A stretch of 64,000 nt of DNA, taken from assembly GCA_047967505.1 (NCBI GenBank), contig CM106540.1. One strand, 5' to 3'. A program made the translations under genes and the position numbers. Position 1 is the stretch's first letter. The number at the start of each line of letters is the position of its first letter. The notes under the pieces were generated by a model that did no database searches, had not been told where the DNA came from, and saw only the letters and a list, made by a program, of their open reading frames with translations. Positions 18,361 to 30,110 of this stretch are shown piece by piece. The DNA comes from Dipteris shenzhenensis (lineage: Eukaryota > Polypodiophyta > Polypodiopsida > Gleicheniales).

Positions 18361-19547
18361 TGTAACATGCAACGGTAATCTAATCGTGTAATTCACAGCA
18401 AGACCTGCTTTAAACCTTTAGCGAGGAATGAGCGTTGTTTATCATAGAGAGAGAAAGGAAATGAGGGTAGAGAGAAAGTAGAGTCAACAACCGATTGGGT
18501 CCCTGTACCCACTGAGGGCCCCCTCCCCCAATCAGGGGAGAATTTGCTTTACACTTGGAGAACTGAGAAATACAAAGAACACTCTTCGAGAGAGCACGGA
18601 ACGCGCTTTTGAAGAGCTCACTGTGCACACGTATAACAGACCCAGAGACCTGAGAGGCAACGCCGACCAATACCGAGACCTTGATGCTATCCACACTGAC
18701 GATGTAGGACGCTTCTGCAAGGCAAGGAAGAGGCTTGTGCTGTCTACCGGAATGCAGGGTTACTGTGTGAGTGAGAGAGTGAAAACTAGGAGTGATAGAT
18801 CCTATGAGAGAACTGAGAGATGACTGAAATATAGAGCTGAGAGTGAGCTGTGTAAACTGTAAAAGAAAGCTGAGAAAGCTGAGGAAATAGTGTCCAAATC
18901 TCTCTCTGTTTGCTGGTCCAAACCTCCGACTGTTGTGCTGCGTGGTCACCTTCAGATCAGGCTGAACTGATGGCAAAGGGATTGAGGCTAGAGCAGGAGG
19001 ACCAGATCTGAGGATCTCAGGGGCTGCACAAGGAGGCTGTAGTGGAGCTGTAGGAGAGCTGAAGACAGGAGCACTGAATGAGGAAAGAGGGCAGCCAAGG
19101 GGCCCTTTTATAGGGCTGGACCTGAGCCAACCCAGTCTGTAGACAGCCGACTGAGTCAGTCTGTTTTACAGACTGGTTGGCCTACAACCAGCCTATAAAA
19201 GCCCTCCCTGGCTCATTTGCCCGGGGAGTTTTTGGGCTTCCCTGCTTACCTGTCCAGCCTTTGGGGGCCCTAAAGGGGCTCCTAACCTAGGCTAAGACCT
19301 AACCTATAAGATGGAAACACTTAGCCTACTGTTCTCCAATGGGTACTAGTGAACAAGAACTGAATTACTGACTTGACCTAAGGCTGAGAGACTGACCTAC
19401 GTAGCTTGTGCCTGATTGCCTAGACAAGGGCTCACAAAGGGGTCACAGCATACGACAAAATCTCCTATCTGGGAACTATAATGCACTTGTCGATGTCGAT
19501 GTAGCCAATGTGTCACCTTGCACGCAAGTGTAGGGGTGCATGTGACA
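18361..19547 (-). repeat. Long terminal repeat, 1187 bp
   Basis: In plus orientation it starts TGTAACATGC and ends GCATGTGACA, a 10-bp inverted pair with one mismatch and the TG...CA ends of LTRs. The primer site sits immediately inside. 19100-19215 contains a (GA)CTGAGTCAGTCTG-type palindromic stretch and CCCTTTTATAGGGC, a possible TATA region. Confidence 0.85.
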
Positions 19548-19559
19548 GACAAAAGGTAT

Positions 19560-19984
19560 CCAAGGCCGAATTGAAAGAAGTAAGAGTCTATGTCATTTGC
19601 GAATTCATGTCAAGCAACTCATCATCCTATCTCATAGGCAATCTCAAGCCTGGGATCCCAAACTGAGAGCTCGGAAAAAGACTCATAGCCTCTTCCACAA
19701 AAAGATAAAGCATGGGACGAGGGCATCGCTTGCATACAAATCTAGAAATCTGAAATGTGTCTCCTCTGACGTTCCCAATAAGAACCTGACTGTGGGTAAT
19801 TCGATAAAGTGAGGCAACACCTCTAACCCATGAAGCTGAGAAGCCAAGAAGTGATAAAGTACCCTCTAGGAAGTTCCAATCAATTCTATCATAAGCTTTC
19901 TCAAAGTCTAAAAGGACGATGGTCAAACCTTGATTCTTTTGCATGACCCACTTGGAAGCCTTGCAAAATGAGAACATATTATTA
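19560..19984 (-). pseudogene. LINE reverse transcriptase palm fragment
   Basis: It encodes NNMFSFCKASKWVMQ, VLLDFEKAYDRIDWNFLEGT, SWVRGVASLYR and YLFVEEAMSLF, equivalent to 22240-21970 in LINE-3 and about 7100-6750 in LINE-2. It ends before the YADD box. Since LINE-3 has its own palm, this is a separate or rearranged copy, joined near 19985 without an A tail. Cys replaces Gln at the usual RQGCPL motif (VCKRCPRP). Confidence 0.8.
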
Positions 19985-19999
19985 AAAATGAGCAGCTCT

Positions 20000-22900
20000 G
20001 AAAGGAGTGAAGGGAACATCCTCGAGAGAACGTGACTCCACAAAGTGTCGTCGTATAATGAAGGCTGAGTCTGAGTCATGTCCCTCGAAAAAGACCTGAG
20101 GGCCAGTAAGAGATAACCATTCCACTAATCCCCAAGTCATGAAGAAGGGTACTTTATGAAATATGCTAAATATCCTGGCAACACCTTCCAGATCGTCCTC
20201 GCCTGTTTGCACTCCCAGAGGCAGTGCTGAACTGACTCAATTGTTGCGTGGCATCGAGGACAAGTAGGGTCAAGCCCGAACCTAGATCTCCACAGGTTCA
20301 ATGCAATCCCTGCACGAATAGAAAGCGCATGAATAGAAAGCCAAAAGAAGAGAGTGATCTTTCTATTTCTGAGGGATTTCCAGAGCCTCCAAAAGTTTTT
20401 CCACACCTCTACAAAAACCTAAAAACTATCCTAATGAGGAGCTCTAGAGGGCCTCCAACCTCTACTGCTAAGCTGAAATCTCCTGGTATTTCTGATTGTG
20501 TAACGAAAGAATGGGATGCTCTTCTCTCGGTGCCTTTATCAATCCATTCCCTCTCCCCTGGGTCCCACTGCAAGAACCTAATGGGGGAACCACCATACAA
20601 CCAGAGTCTCCAAGACCCAAGTGCTAGGAGAACAGGGTTAGGATCAAGATACCAATGTGAGTTCGTGCCCCACTCCATGTAACCTGCAATCCTAACAAGC
20701 TAGAAGGCAACCTCCACAAGAATATCATCTGAAGATCTGAGAAGTCTGCCTCTCGATTGAACATCAAAGACAAGGGTCTCCTCATGTGCATCTCGCAAGG
20801 CAATAACCTATAAAGGAATACCCATCCCCGTGAAATCTCCCAACCAAGTGGACTCTGTGATCGGCATGTCATCTGTATCTATCCACTCTGGTGGTATGAC
20901 TGCCTCTATCTGTTGCATCCTGACTGCACTCCCTTTGAGAGGTGACCAGCTGATAAGAGTCTTTGATCCTCTGGAAGCTTCCTAAAACCCTTCCAGGCAC
21001 CTACTGTGAAAGCAAGTCCCCTCTCCCATCTAGACCACTACATATCATATGACACTCCTAGTGATCTTCCATGCTCATCCAAAATAGAGTCATTCCACAT
21101 GCCTGGCTGCCTATCTATTTCTTCGTGAGAGGAGGGTGTAACTCTCCGAAGAGTGTCTCTGAAGCTGCCCCAAGCTTTCACAATAGCAGCCATGAGAGGA
21201 TAAGAGAAAGATCTAAGATGGGCTGAAGTAAAGATCCATATTGAGCTATCCATCCAATCTCCCCCATGAGATGGTGTACAAGATTGAATGATGTGTAAGA
21301 AAAAATATTTCCAAGGCTCCTCTCTAGGCATCAATTCTCTCACTATAAACTTGCAGAGCAAGGCCATACATTGCAAGTTTGGATCAATAATATTGAGACC
21401 TCCTTCCCTTGTGGGGAGAATGAGGATCTCACAAGCCACCCTGGCTACAGCATCTGAGGTGCCATCTAACCCACTCCATAGGAAGTTCCTGGTAGGTCTC
21501 ATGAGCTGTAGATCTGCACCAACATGAGCAAACGAACCAGGCAGTAGCCAATAATACCTGGTTCACAACCACTACTCTGGATGCAAGGTCAAATCTAGCA
21601 AAACTCCAAAAAATGAATTTCCTCCTCTGATCCTCTCCAACACGGGAGAAAACTGATGTGCTAGAGAGATGCCCACCCCAACCTGGCATCCTAGGTACTT
21701 AATGGACACACCCCTCTAATCCAAGTGAATCCTATGTAATTCACCCAAGCCTAGAGTGTCCTCATCACTAATCCAAAATCCATTGGATTTGTTCCAATTA
21801 ATGTAAGCCCCTGCTGCAGTGCAAAACAAATCCAAGACTGTCCTGAATGATGTGAGTGTCTATGGTATGGCATCCAAAAAAAACAACCGTGTCATCTGTC
21901 AACTCACTATCCAAGAGCTCATCCTCTGCCTGAACGGAAGCCTCGGCCCTATAATATCAGCTTGAGCTCTAAGGTAATAGCTCAAAGCTTCGGCCACAAA
22001 TAAAAAGAGAAAGCGGGCTGGAGGGCATCCTGGACTGATCTGATAATCTGAAACCCGTCTCCCCTGACTCCAGCAATAAGAAACTAGCTATGGGTGATCT
22101 GTAGAGAGCTAACACCCCTCTAATCCATGCATCTGTGAATCCAAAGCGAACGAGGGTACCCTCTAGAAAGCCCCAGTCTACTCTGTCATAAGCTTTCTCA
22201 AAGTCTAGGAGTAGAATGGCAAACCTATGGCCATTTTGCATGGCCTAGTCAGAAGCCTCCCAGAATGAGAAGATGTTATCAAAGATGTTCCTGCCATGCA
22301 CAAAGCCCGTCTGCGTATCATGTATAAGATCTGGAAGAAAAGGCTACAACCGTAGGCTGATTGCTTTCGCTAAGATTTTGTACAAAGTACCCAATAGAGT
22401 GATCGGTCTCCATTGAGACCCCTTTTGGGATAAGATGAATGAGGCCCTTCGTAAGTGAGTTTGGCATCTCACCCAAGTCCCAAACGCCCTGCAGGACTGA
22501 GGTAATGTGATCCCCAATCTGATCCCAAAATGAAATAAAGAAAGAGGAGGTAAGCCCATCTGAACCAGGGCACTTGCCCTTGTGAAGGGCAAAGAGAGCA
22601 GTCCTAAACTCTATGTTGGTGAAGGGTGCATCAAGTGAGACTATCATATCTCCAATCACCAACATAGGTAAACGCTACCAAATAACAGCTCGAGCATCAT
22701 CTCTGGCCTATGTGTCAGGATCTGCTGTAAGAAGGGAGGCATAGAAATATGTGGCTACCTGCAAGACGGCATCTTGATGTATATGTAAAACTCCGTTTGA
22801 GTCAACAAGCAGTGAAACACTCTCCTTACTATGTCTGGGGCCAAGAGTAGAGAAGAACTGCTTGTTGACCTACCTCCCGTCTAAGTCCAAAATGACTCTC

Positions 22901-23957
22901 TAGCATGAAAGGCATACTTTGCTCTCTAATCTAACAGTGACTGCTGCTGAGTCCTTGCTGCATGCAGGCAAGGCGATAGCATCTGTAGGCCTCTTCTGCT
23001 CTTCCCTCTAAAGAGCAACCAACTGTTGGCGGATACCTATCTCTCGCCTGAGGATCTCACCCTCTTGATACGAGCAACTGAATGATAAAAGTCGCTAATA
23101 TCTAAGAGGGCTGCAGCTACATCTAACGGGGAAAGCTACCCATCGTGCATGTGAGATACCCAAGTCCGCAACACTGCCTCTGTGAGGCCCTCCTCTGCAT
23201 AGAAGGCATCTGGAATCCTGATATTGGCAGAGCGGCTTCTCACCTGAGGATCTTAAACCAACAAAACAATTGGAAAATGATCTGAAGTGGACACCCCAAG
23301 TGTAATGCATATTGTCCCACCTCTGTCCAGAGCCCAATCATCCACATAAAATCTATCAATCCGTGCATGCATAGGCATCTGCAATCTCCTATTCGACTAA
23401 GAAAATAGGAGTGATAGTGGTGGCTGAGTATGGAAAGCATCATCCTGCCAAGCATCTCTGCCACTATACCGAAAAAGGAAGGCATCCCAAGGTGCTCTCT
23501 CTAGGGAATGGATACCACCTTCCCTATCTCCTCTTTTGTCTGTGGGCATTTCAACGATGTTGAAATCACCCCCAATGATCCAAGACTCTGCAATGCATGA
23601 CCAAGAAAGCAGCTCCTTCCATAGAAGGATACAGTCCCCTCTTGAATTGGGGACATAGAGGTTTAAGAAACCAACCTTACGTTCATCAATCAAAAGAATG
23701 ATCCACTGAGCGCTAGAGGGAACTATGATCCCATGTCCAATCACGGGAGCATCGAAGAAGAAACACACCAAAAAGTATGGCCTTGGAGAAGCTTACCCGA
23801 CTTGGCACAATCCCTGACATCCAATTTGTGTTCCTAAATCAAAGAATATTAATGGGGCCCCACTAACACCTGGATGAAGTTGGTTATAAATCAGCTACCT
23901 ACGACGGCGACGAGGTACACCTCCGAGGCCCTAAACGTTCCAACTGACAATCCTCAT
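20000..23957 (-). pseudogene. LINE-3 ORF2: endonuclease, RT and Cys/His finger
   Basis: It starts at ATG 23957 (MRIVSWNV, then TAG where a Gln or Arg codon is expected). Endonuclease: an EHKLD motif preceded by TAG at 23834 (LINE-1 has CAG), 23771-23397 with SWIIGGDFNIVE, then RIDRFYVDDWALDRGG and STSDHFPI. RT: KCPGSDGLTSSFF (22620-22560), LIHLIPKGV, LLLDFEKAYDRVDWGFLEGT (22210-22150), with the region of the YADD box damaged near 21900. The C-terminal part at 21502-21038 reads RNFLWSGLDG and PTREGGLNIIDPNLQ. The zf-RVT-like finger at 20330-20200 reads DPTCPRCHATIESVQHCLWE. Many frameshifts. Stops include TAG at 23397, 21969, 21038 and 20409. Confidence 0.85.
23954..23957 (-). promoter_or_regulatory. 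ATGA stop-start overlap joining ORF1 and ORF2 of LINE-3
   Basis: The ORF1 frame (same frame as 24334-24020, resuming after its TAG) reaches TGA at 23956-23954; the ORF2 ATG is 23957-23955. It has the same geometry as LINE-1 and LINE-2. Confidence 0.65.
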
Positions 23958-25440
23958 CGGCGAGAGAAAGAGGATGGATGAAAAACCTTACCTGACTTGG
24001 TAGCGGAGATATCCCTCTCCTAGGAAAAATTCCTCCTATCAAGAGGAGGAAAGTCAACTGGGAAAAGCACTCCCACATCTGCAGAAGGGGAAGCTTTGTC
24101 CACGGTGATCTGAACAACCTGCTCCCCAAAGATAGAGGGTACAAACTCCTCCTCTAACTCATACTCTACCATGTCTGCCAGAACTGCAAAAGATTTCTTG
24201 AGTAATGCATCTAGCGCAGGTTTGCGGAGGATCCCTACAGATGGTGGAGTGGAAGCAATAATCCCCTTGTCTCTATCAATAGGTGAAGAAAGAGGAGCAA
24301 AAGAGAAACGGGACTGCTGATGGAGCGACGCCATATAAGTAGCATTAGCATGGAGTAAGGCACGGGTTTTGACAACGAGTTGCTCCCTAGATCCTTCACA
24401 TGAACGTCTGAGGGAACAGGAGCAACCTCATCAGTACCAGGAACTAGGACAGGAATATCTCGTGCTTGCAAGGAAGGGTCCGTGGCGCCATTAGTAGCCT
24501 CTTGAGGTGGAACTGGCTCAACAACTCTGACTAGAACCCAACGGGGGATGACTGGAACAGGACGTGCTGACAGTCTTGGTCGCGCTGTAGAAGGAGGTCC
24601 AAGACGAGAGGCTGCAGCCGACGGTCCTGGGCGATAGGTGGAAGGTCCAGCAATGCGAGAAGTGGTAGGATGTGCAGTAGATTTTGAAGTAGGTCCAACC
24701 GAGGTGGTGCTATGAGGCGCTACACCTGTGAACCTTTTAGGCCTTTTCTTTTTTCTTTTCCTTGGGCAATCTTTGGCAAAGTGCCCAGGGGTCTTGCAAA
24801 TCCTACACTGATCCTGTCTCCCAGCGATCTCGACTCTCTGCCTAAAGAATGAGCCATCTAGACGCTGGAGCATGATGTGGTCATATGTGATGTTAGGGTT
24901 AGAGACAATGACCCTAACACCTGATACCCCTTCCGACCTGACTGCCTCTGCTGCCGAAGAAGGGATCCCAAGGAGGGGGGGATCTCGGTGGCCATCCCAA
25001 AAGCGGCTCCAATGGAAGATAAGAGTCGATGGTACACCTGAGGGAGGCCGGGGAACCTGAGGAAGAGTGAAATCGTTCGGCTATCCTCCTCCACGAGGTC
25101 GAAACCCAACAAGAAGGGCGTCAAGAAAATCCTCCTGGAACTCAGTGCTAAGGGACTAGCCTGAAGCAGTATAACTGCTGCATTCATGGAGTAAAAAACA
25201 ACCTGGAAGAAACCTTGACCAAGCAGAAATGAACATCTGTTAGGTGCCTTGCGAGGTCTCCAGGTAAAGCGGAGAGCATCCAGTCCCTGGCCTGTAACTT
25301 GGAGGGGTGGGACCCATGAATGTGAGCAAAGAGTGATGTCGAACTCTCCTACTCTATATCTTTTCTGAGCTGCTGCTGCAACTCGTCTTTTGAGACCATG
25401 ATGGTTTTCGCAGCCGCTGGAAGAGGGCAAGGATTGGCAT
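23954..25440 (-). pseudogene. LINE-3 ORF1: DUF4283-like domain, CCHC knuckle, linker
   Basis: 25430-24858 carries the N-domain (YRVGEFDITL, CSFLLGQGFFQVVFYS, FRFPGLPQVYHRLLSSIG), the same fold class as in LINE-1. A frame change near 24900 leads to FRQRVEIAGRQ and the knuckle DQCRICKTPGHFAKDCPRKRKKK (24810-24745), then a Ser/Thr/Pro-rich linker to 24235. 24334-24020 reads LDALLKKSFAVLADMVEYE and IFGEQVVQITVD and ends at TAG 24020; the frame continues to TGA 23954. The FYR-GPWDYLD domain of LINE-1/2 is absent and the C-terminal part looks unrelated. Confidence 0.75.
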
Positions 25441-25444
25441 TGGC

Positions 25445-25851
25445 TGAAGGCTGAGCCATCATCAATCGAAGTGTGACTCGAACACTGTTGAGCTCCGTCC
25501 GACCAAAAAATGATGCTAGGATAAGGCTAGGAAGAGGATGAAGGCTAGAAGGAGGAGAGAAGAGAATGGGGGGACTGAGGGGGGATAAGAGAGAAAGGGG
25601 AGGGGGAGGGGGGGTGAGGGCTGAGGGGAGAGAGGGGGCTGAAGGAGGGGGAGAGAGGCTAGGACTATGGGTAGGAGTAGAGAGGTGGAGGGGGGGGGGA
25701 AGTGGAGAGGGGCGGGTGGAGAGGAGGCCCCCGGGAGGCACAAGTGCTGTGGGGGGGAAGAGGAGGCCCGCGGGGGGGCAGAAGTGCCGTGGGGGGAAAG
25801 AGAAGGCCCACATGGGGCAGAAGTGCCACAGAGGTGCCACAGGAGGGGAAG
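25445..25851 (-). repeat. G-rich leader of LINE-3, part interrupted by Gypsy-A
   Basis: Purine-rich on plus, with a repeated GAGGCCC(G/C)CGGG...CAGAAGTGCC unit at 25725-25830. The break with Gypsy-A is exact: GGAAG at 25847-25851 is repeated at 32569-32573, after which the same type of G-rich DNA resumes. Confidence 0.8.
25847..25851. repeat. Target-site duplication of Gypsy-A, left copy (GGAAG)
   Basis: Matches 32569-32573. Confidence 0.9.
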
Positions 25852-26310
25852 TGTTACGCTCTAGCTGAGGTGGCATGACCTTGGAAGAATCAGTCGACAT
25901 TTCCCTTAAGGATCTACGTTTGTAATATATTTGTTTGCGCTTCATGTAAATGATCGGGAGGGAATTAATGTCAAGGTCCTAGGTGAGGGCTGATAGCACC
26001 AGACTAGGTGGATCTAAGGCTAAGGGCCAAATGCAAGCAATGTGCCTAGGGGCAAAGGAAATTAAAGTATCCCAAGAGAGGGGTGAAAAGATGCATTAGG
26101 AAAGGCCCTATGATGATGACATGTGGCATCTAGATCCATCTAGGGAGATAGGGCTTGTTGGAGTTAGTGAGAGAAAGAGAATGGACCTTCATGTGATTTT
26201 GGATTTTCGATTTCTCTGTGAGCTCTCACGCTCTAGCAAGGATTTGGCTGGGAGGATATTCTGTGGTGCTACTCCCGTGATCTGCTGTAGTAAGTAGGAA
26301 GTTTGTTTCA
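25852..26310 (+). repeat. Gypsy-A 5' LTR, 459 bp
   Basis: TGTTACG...TTTCA. A TATA-like TAATATATTTG lies near 25927. The first 300 bp or so nearly match the Gypsy-B LTR; the last 160 bp do not. Confidence 0.95.
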
Positions 26311-26312
26311 TT

Positions 26313-26324
26313 TGGTATCATAGC
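26313..26324 (+). promoter_or_regulatory. Gypsy-A primer-binding site
   Basis: TGGTATCATAGC, one mismatch from the initiator-Met type TGGTATCAGAGC found in Gypsy-B. Confidence 0.85.
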
Positions 26325-27393
26325 AAAGGATGGAACGATCCTGCGTTGTGTGTCAAGAAGCGACGAGGTGGGATTTCTGGTTTTGACATCACGATCGATC
26401 GGAAGCAGCGCAAGGAAGTGTAGGTAGATTCCGGTGGTCATCATCGCGGTTGATCGAAGATTCGTGTATCATTGCAATTGCGTGATTTGACGCAGGTTCA
26501 AGGGTCACGCTGCCTGGGGTTCTTCGAGTGCAGAGCGCGAGCCTTGCCATTCACACGATCTAGTAGCTTCTCCAACGTCGATTCACAGAAGCATAGCAAT
26601 AGCTTGCTATCCAGACTCAACGCTCGCTAACTTCGACCATGAGTTAGAGTTTGTTGACAGCGGGGCACTAACGGCGACTCGGGGGCTGACGAATACACAC
26701 AGGGATTCAACGACCAACCATAGACACGACAGGAGCGAGTGGACCAGGGAGGCGGAATGCACTTGTGAGCGGAAGCGTGACAGAGATACGTATCGAGGGA
26801 GCCCTTTGATACTGGGATTCCAAAGTGCAGCATGGCGTGACGCATGGTGGAGCGCTACTCGACGAGCAGCTGGCCACAAATTCAGGACTTGGACAGCGAG
26901 GGTGCAACTGAACGCACTTCCCTGGATCGTGCACACAGTGGGATTGCGTATACAGTGCGGGAGACTGTTGATTGGATTTGCATGGATCGAAGAGGGAAGC
27001 GATTCTGAAGGCTGTGGCAAAATCGTTGATGACCAGGGGGCTTCTCAAAATCTCTTTCCCTTTTTATTTTAACTCCTTTCCTAAGTTAGAGTTTCGTGAG
27101 GTTTTCATTGATCGTGAGCTTGTAAAAAGGTTAGATGCCATAGCAGGTGGTGGATACCAAGGCAGGGTATGATGCAGGAATTTCCCTAGTACAGGGAAAG
27201 TGGTTTGGGGTATATTGTGATATATGCTTGTGTCAAATGCCTAGTTAGTGTGAATCTAGGATTGCAGGTATTCCCTAGAATAGGGAATTGTGTCAGAGTG
27301 CCAGTATACTGAATTTTGTCAGTTTGTAAATACAGTGTTCTAGCGGTGTTTAAAAAAAACAAAACAAAACAAAACAAAACACCCATTGACCTG
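26325..27393 (+). other. Gypsy-A 5' leader, no coding sequence supported
   Basis: About 1.07 kb between primer site and gag. Sequence up to about 27170 differs from the Gypsy-B leader; from about 27180 (AGGGAAAGTGG, then ATTCCCTAGAATAGGGAATTG, an inverted pair) the two converge. Apparent minus ORFs are unremarkable. Confidence 0.7.
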
Positions 27394-28521
27394 AATGGAA
27401 GCAAAAGAAGGAGCTTCCAAGATGGACCCTGTAGAGTCAGGAGTCCGGCCGACCCAACAGGTGTCGCGCCCAGGAGTTCACACCTTATCTGGCAGGATTG
27501 CATTACTTGAGGATGCCTTGTAGCAGTCATTAGCACAACAGTTACAAGCAAATGCAGGGCAGTCTGAACTTAGAAGAGTGATACACAGTATGTCTGCCAG
27601 ACCTTCTCGAGATGAGAAAGGAAAGGCTCCAATGGAACCAGAGTATGGAACCAGAGTCTAGTGTCCATACGGTCGAGCCTAGGAAGGCTAAAGTACCTAA
27701 TATTGCCAATTATAGGCCGGAAAAGTATTCTGGTCGGATGAATGACCGTAGTTCTGATGTCATTGAGACCTGGTTACACAAATGGGACGAGGCGTTCGCC
27801 ATTTGTGAAATCAGAAATGATATCAAGAAAATCCGCGAGGCCACCCACATGTTTAGTGAGCAGCGGATCGATGGTGGATTAAACAACAGAAAGATGGTAT
27901 TGCATCCACTACCTGGGAGGGGTTTATAAGGGGATTTAGGAAACACTTCTTATCTCCTGACGAAGCATCCCGAGCTTGGGATCAGTATAGAAACCTTCGT
28001 CAGAGAAATTTATCAGTGGCAGAATACACTGATAAGTTTCGAGAGAGCGTAATGAAGGTTGATGAACCCCTACCTCAATCAATCCAAGTGAAAGATTTCA
28101 TATTTGGATTGAATGATCGGATTAAAATGGAAGTTCGGGCTAAGTATGCGAACACGTTGGATGATGCAATAGCCATAACCCTGAATTATGAAGATGCCAA
28201 GGGCAGCAGGCCAAGTGGGTTTGCGCAGGTCGGGACCCAGTATGGGTACCAGAAGAAATCTGGGTTTAAGAAGAAGTGGATTAGTAAAGGGAGTGGTTCT
28301 CAGCCGAGTGGTCAAGCCAAGCAGGCGAAACCAGCTGAAACTCCTAAATCAAGTACCACCACATTGGAGTGAAGAGGAAAGTAACACCAATGGCAGCCCG
28401 GGCTTGGTCAAAGTCTCCCTTAAACCCAGAGCAAAGAGAAAAAGCGAGGAGAGAAGGCTTATGTTTTGGTTGCCTTTAGCCTCATCAGTGGAAAGATTGT
28501 CCACGAAATAAGGATCGTCGG
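27394..28521 (+). pseudogene. Gypsy-A gag with CCHC knuckle
   Basis: Starts at ATG 27394 (MEAKEGASKMDPVESG, MEAEEGASRMDPVESG in Gypsy-B). The gag core includes PEKYSGRMNDRSSDVIETWL and SIQVKDFIFGLNDRIKMEVR. The knuckle at 28456-28500 is [17 protein letters not shown] with TAG at 28477, where Gypsy-B has CAG. Further damage: TAG at 27521 (CAG in Gypsy-B), a 13-bp duplication near 27650, and a small frame change near 27860. Without these, gag and pol would form one reading frame through 28522. Gag forms the virus-like particle and packages element RNA. Confidence 0.85.
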
Positions 28522-30110
28522 ATGGCTGAGATGGTAGTCTCAGAATGCGACGTGAAAATGGAGAGAAGTCCCAGAGCAGAACAGATGCAGATTCAACTAG
28601 CGGAATCTTCTCAGAGGTCAGTTCCTTGTTTGTTATGTGTGTCTGTTGCTAAGCTAGTAACGAGTGCACCTCAAAACATCCTATCTAAGCCCGCAGCAAC
28701 GGGGTATACAGCCTTTAATGATATGCAGTTAATTAAGATGAAAGGACAAGTGGCCCATCATGATGTCATTGTGTTGTTTAACTCGGCATCAACGCACAAT
28801 GTGATTAACTCCAAGCTCATGGAGAGGCTGAAGTTAAAGACTAGCCCATCTGACTATGCGTATACGGTTAGGATGGCAGATGGAAGTTCAACTGAAGTAT
28901 GGGACCAAAGGGTTATCCAGTTGGAGCTTTGTATTCAGGACTATGCTGAGAAGCTTGATTTTGAAATGACTAAGCTTGCTAATGCAGATATAGCCCTGGG
29001 TATGGCGTGGCATTCTAGGAAGAATCCAGCCATTGATTGGAAAAAACACGTATATCAATTCAAGATGAATGACATACTGTATGTCTTACAAGGTGAGAAA
29101 GATGTACCTCAGGGACCGTTGGTTTCGGTGATGGAAATCCGAAAAGCTCAAGAAGAGTTTTTATTCCTTTGTACGGCATCGGTAGCGCCAGTTGATGATT
29201 CTTTGGCTAGCACTGATGTTGTTCAAAGTGGTGAGATGGCCAAGCTGACTAATCTTATAGCAGAGGAGTTCTCTAACTATTTTAGGGATGAGCTACCTTA
29301 TGGATTACCTCCAGAGCGGAATGTTCAGCATAAGATCGAACTAATCCCGGGGGCAGAACCTGTAAATAGACCTCCCTATCGAATGAGTTTTACCGAAGAA
29401 GCGGAGGTGCGAAGGCAACTGGAAGAATACCTCAAGTTGGGGCAGATTCAACCAAGTTTCTCACCTTTTTCTTCGCCAGTGATATTAAAGAAGAAAAAGG
29501 ATGATACGTTTCGCCTCTATATAGATTATAGAGCATTGAATAATATCACTGTTAAGCACAGGTATCCGATGGCTCGGATTGATGATTTGCTAGATGCATT
29601 ACATGGTGATTTTCAGCAAGATAGATCTTAAGTGTGGCTACCATCAGATCCGGATTAGAGCCGAGGATGTGCATAAAACCGCTTTTAGAAGCAGGTTTGG
29701 TCATTATAAGTGTTTGGTAATGCCCTTCGGACTTACCAATGCTCCAGCTACATTCGTCATGCTTATGAACGATTTACTACGTCCATATATCGGAAAGTTT
29801 ATAGTACATTTTATTGATGATATTCTAGTGTTCAGTAAAAGTATTACTGAGCATCGTGAACACTTAAGAATAGTGTTCAGTACTTTGAGGAAAGCCCGTC
29901 TTTATGTAAATAAAAAGAAAACTATACTGTGTATGGTTAGGCTTGAATATTTAAGATTCATAATTACTCCAGAGGGGGTAGAAATGGATCCAAAGAAAGT
30001 GGCTACGATACTGACTTGGTCAATCCCTCAGAGTCAGACCGCTTTTTGCGATCATTCTTGGGATTTGTCCAATTTTATAGAAAGCATATCAAAGGATATT
30101 CCGAAATAGT
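28522..30110 (+). pseudogene. Gypsy-A pol: protease and reverse transcriptase
   Basis: Protease at about 28765: [18 protein letters not shown]. The family Asp is Asn here and Asp in Gypsy-B (LFDLASTH), and Ser-Ala replaces the usual Ser-Gly. RT from about 29360: [40 protein letters not shown], then a 5-nt deletion near 29605 relative to Gypsy-B. Frame 29594-30109 carries [26 protein letters not shown] and the catalytic FIDDILVFSK. A 1-nt loss in a T run near 30047 ends this frame. Confidence 0.9.

Larger units (their letters stand above)
17560..19547 (-). mobile_element. 5' end of an LTR retrotransposon: LTR, primer site and gag
   Basis: Minus-strand element truncated at about 17560. It consists of a 1187-bp LTR (19547-18361), a primer-binding site directly next to it, and a gag N-terminal ORF. 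The 5-bp flank GACAA follows at 19548-19552, but the other end of the element is missing, so the target duplication cannot be checked. It differs in LTR length and sequence from the other LTR families here. Confidence 0.8.
19985..25851 (-). mobile_element. LINE-3: L1-type LINE, main part (5' leader continues at 32569)
   Basis: Minus-strand LINE with ORF1 (about 25440-23954), ORF2 (23957-about 20000) and a G-rich leader from 25445 upward, split by Gypsy-A at 25851/32569. It is the same general layout as LINE-1 and LINE-2 but clearly more divergent in sequence. No poly(A) or target duplication is visible at the left end, so the 3' end is truncated or rearranged near 19985. Confidence 0.85.
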
